Shown here: one piece after another, positions 63,600-64,000 of the stretch | Numbering within the stretch: the first letter of the stretch is position 1 | How the letters are laid out: each line of letters starts with the position of its first letter | Assembly: GCF_003628305.1 (NCBI RefSeq) | Contig: NZ_RBZM01000004.1 | Span: forward strand, 558,001-622,000 | Reading direction: 5' to 3' | DNA from: Cohnella endophytica | GTDB lineage: Bacteria > Bacillota > Bacilli > Paenibacillales > Paenibacillaceae | Length of the DNA stretch: 64,000 nt | Translations under genes and position numbers: made by a program | The notes under the pieces: model-generated | Seen by the model: only the letters and a program-made list of their open reading frames with translations | What the model was told of the DNA's origin: nothing | The model's database searches: none

Positions 63600-64000
63600 A
63601 TGATCATTAATTTGAATCAAATCAAAGCAAATGCTAATAAGATCATTGAGGTAGAAGAACACGGTGAACCCGTTTGTAGTATCAAGATGCCGACAACTTC
63701 AAAATATTTCTCAACAACGATGAGTTCAAATGGAGAAGTATTGTATAGTACTCATTTTCAATTAATGAATGAACTAAAAATTCAATACCATTTAAGTGGC
63801 TTTGGAGTGACCAAACAACTGCTGCGTGTTTGGTTAAAGATACGAATAAGAATATTATCGGTGCAATGCAAAATATCGGAAAAGAACTTTTGCTTAGCTT
63901 TTATGAAGTGAAATTCAGGGATGAAAGCATCAAAATCTATGAGGTAACAAAAAAGCATTATGTTCATCTACTGATTTTTTTAGACAATAGACAAATAGGT
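63600..64000 (+). pseudogene. Hypothetical protein, probably frameshifted and cut by the window edge
   Basis: The ATG at 63600 opens a frame (MIINLNQIKANANKIIEVEE...) that near 63826 changes to low-quality coding, while another frame continues with CLVKDTNKNIIGAMQNIGKE and FYEVKFRDESIKIYEVTKKH to the window end. The joined sequence looks like one beta-rich protein, reminiscent of LURP-one/tubby-like folds, but this is weak. A single-base shift (real or sequencing) near 63826 would explain it. Confidence 0.4.

Larger units (their letters stand above)
57354..64000 (+). mobile_element. Integron-like gene cassette array (no integrase seen)
   Basis: At least five complete cassettes (57354-58160, 58161-58857, 58858-59883, 59884-61076, 61077-62066) and several damaged ones extend to the right edge. 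Each complete cassette holds one plus-strand gene (one of them frameshifted) followed by an attC-like site. For every cassette the first 16-22 bases are complementary to the bases just before its own attC core, for example GTTATGTGA...TGACCG against CGGTCA...TCACATAAC for cassette 2. The genes are markedly more AT-rich than the chromosome while the attC cores are not. No tyrosine recombinase gene lies in the window. An alternative view is a family of hairpin-ended mobile units of another kind. Confidence 0.75.

Overview
The window looks like a chromosome segment from a spore-forming Firmicute of the Paenibacillaceae (Paenibacillus/Cohnella-like). The evidence is the gene order remA-gmk-rpoZ-coaBC-priA-def-fmt-rsmB-rlmN-prpC-prkC-rsgA-rpe-spoVM-rpmB-yloU-fakA-fakB-recG, the sporulation genes (spoVM and a spoVIF-like gene), ylaN, ylbF/ylbG, and a moderately GC-rich backbone with strong AGGAGG-type ribosome binding sites and frequent TTG/GTG starts. 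No rRNA or tRNA gene was recognised.

Layout. 1-2.1 kb: the start of a class A penicillin-binding protein, ferritin and a DUF1450 protein behind a promoter with a Fur box in its spacer, and rpsD with a leader. 2.2-11.8 kb: a GAF-GGDEF protein, a lipoprotein, an M29 aminopeptidase, an HPr-like protein without the phosphorylatable His, ylaN, a Ca2+/H+ antiporter, an Asp23 protein, ftsW, a yugN-like gene and an M20 amidohydrolase. 11.9-19 kb: an XPB-type helicase with a coupled partner, ylbF-ylbG, a LysR regulator and a PHP phosphoesterase. 19-27.3 kb: rqcH, a Ca2+-ATPase, a DUF7002-like protein, purT and dapF. 27.38-28.4 kb: a non-coding array of 52-bp units, 8 copies in one orientation followed by 11 or more in the other. 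28.4-32.1 kb: an MFS transporter and an ArsR repressor with two matching operator-like palindromes, then a bifunctional methionine synthase/MTHFR. 32.2-52.1 kb: the housekeeping cluster named above. 52.2-55.4 kb: a TPP riboswitch controlling a thiamine-precursor ABC transporter. 55.5-57.2 kb: several very small genes.

From about 57.35 kb to the right edge the composition becomes AT-rich, and the sequence is an array of single promoter-poor ORFs, most followed by a structured repeat of about 180-210 bp. The repeat ends match the architecture of integron attC sites (TAAC-N5-GTTCACG at the left, CGTGAAC...CAAG..CGTTA at the right). The sequence just after each repeat is complementary to the sequence just before the next one, so each ORF segment, not each repeat, is bounded by inverted ends. 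This is expected if each segment is a mobile gene cassette whose full site exists only in the excised circle. An integron-like cassette array in a Firmicute, with no integrase visible here, is the most interesting part of the window. The cassettes carry a membrane protein, a frameshifted ORF, an all-helical protein with an RxxxxH motif, a 5'-nucleotidase and several unknown proteins.
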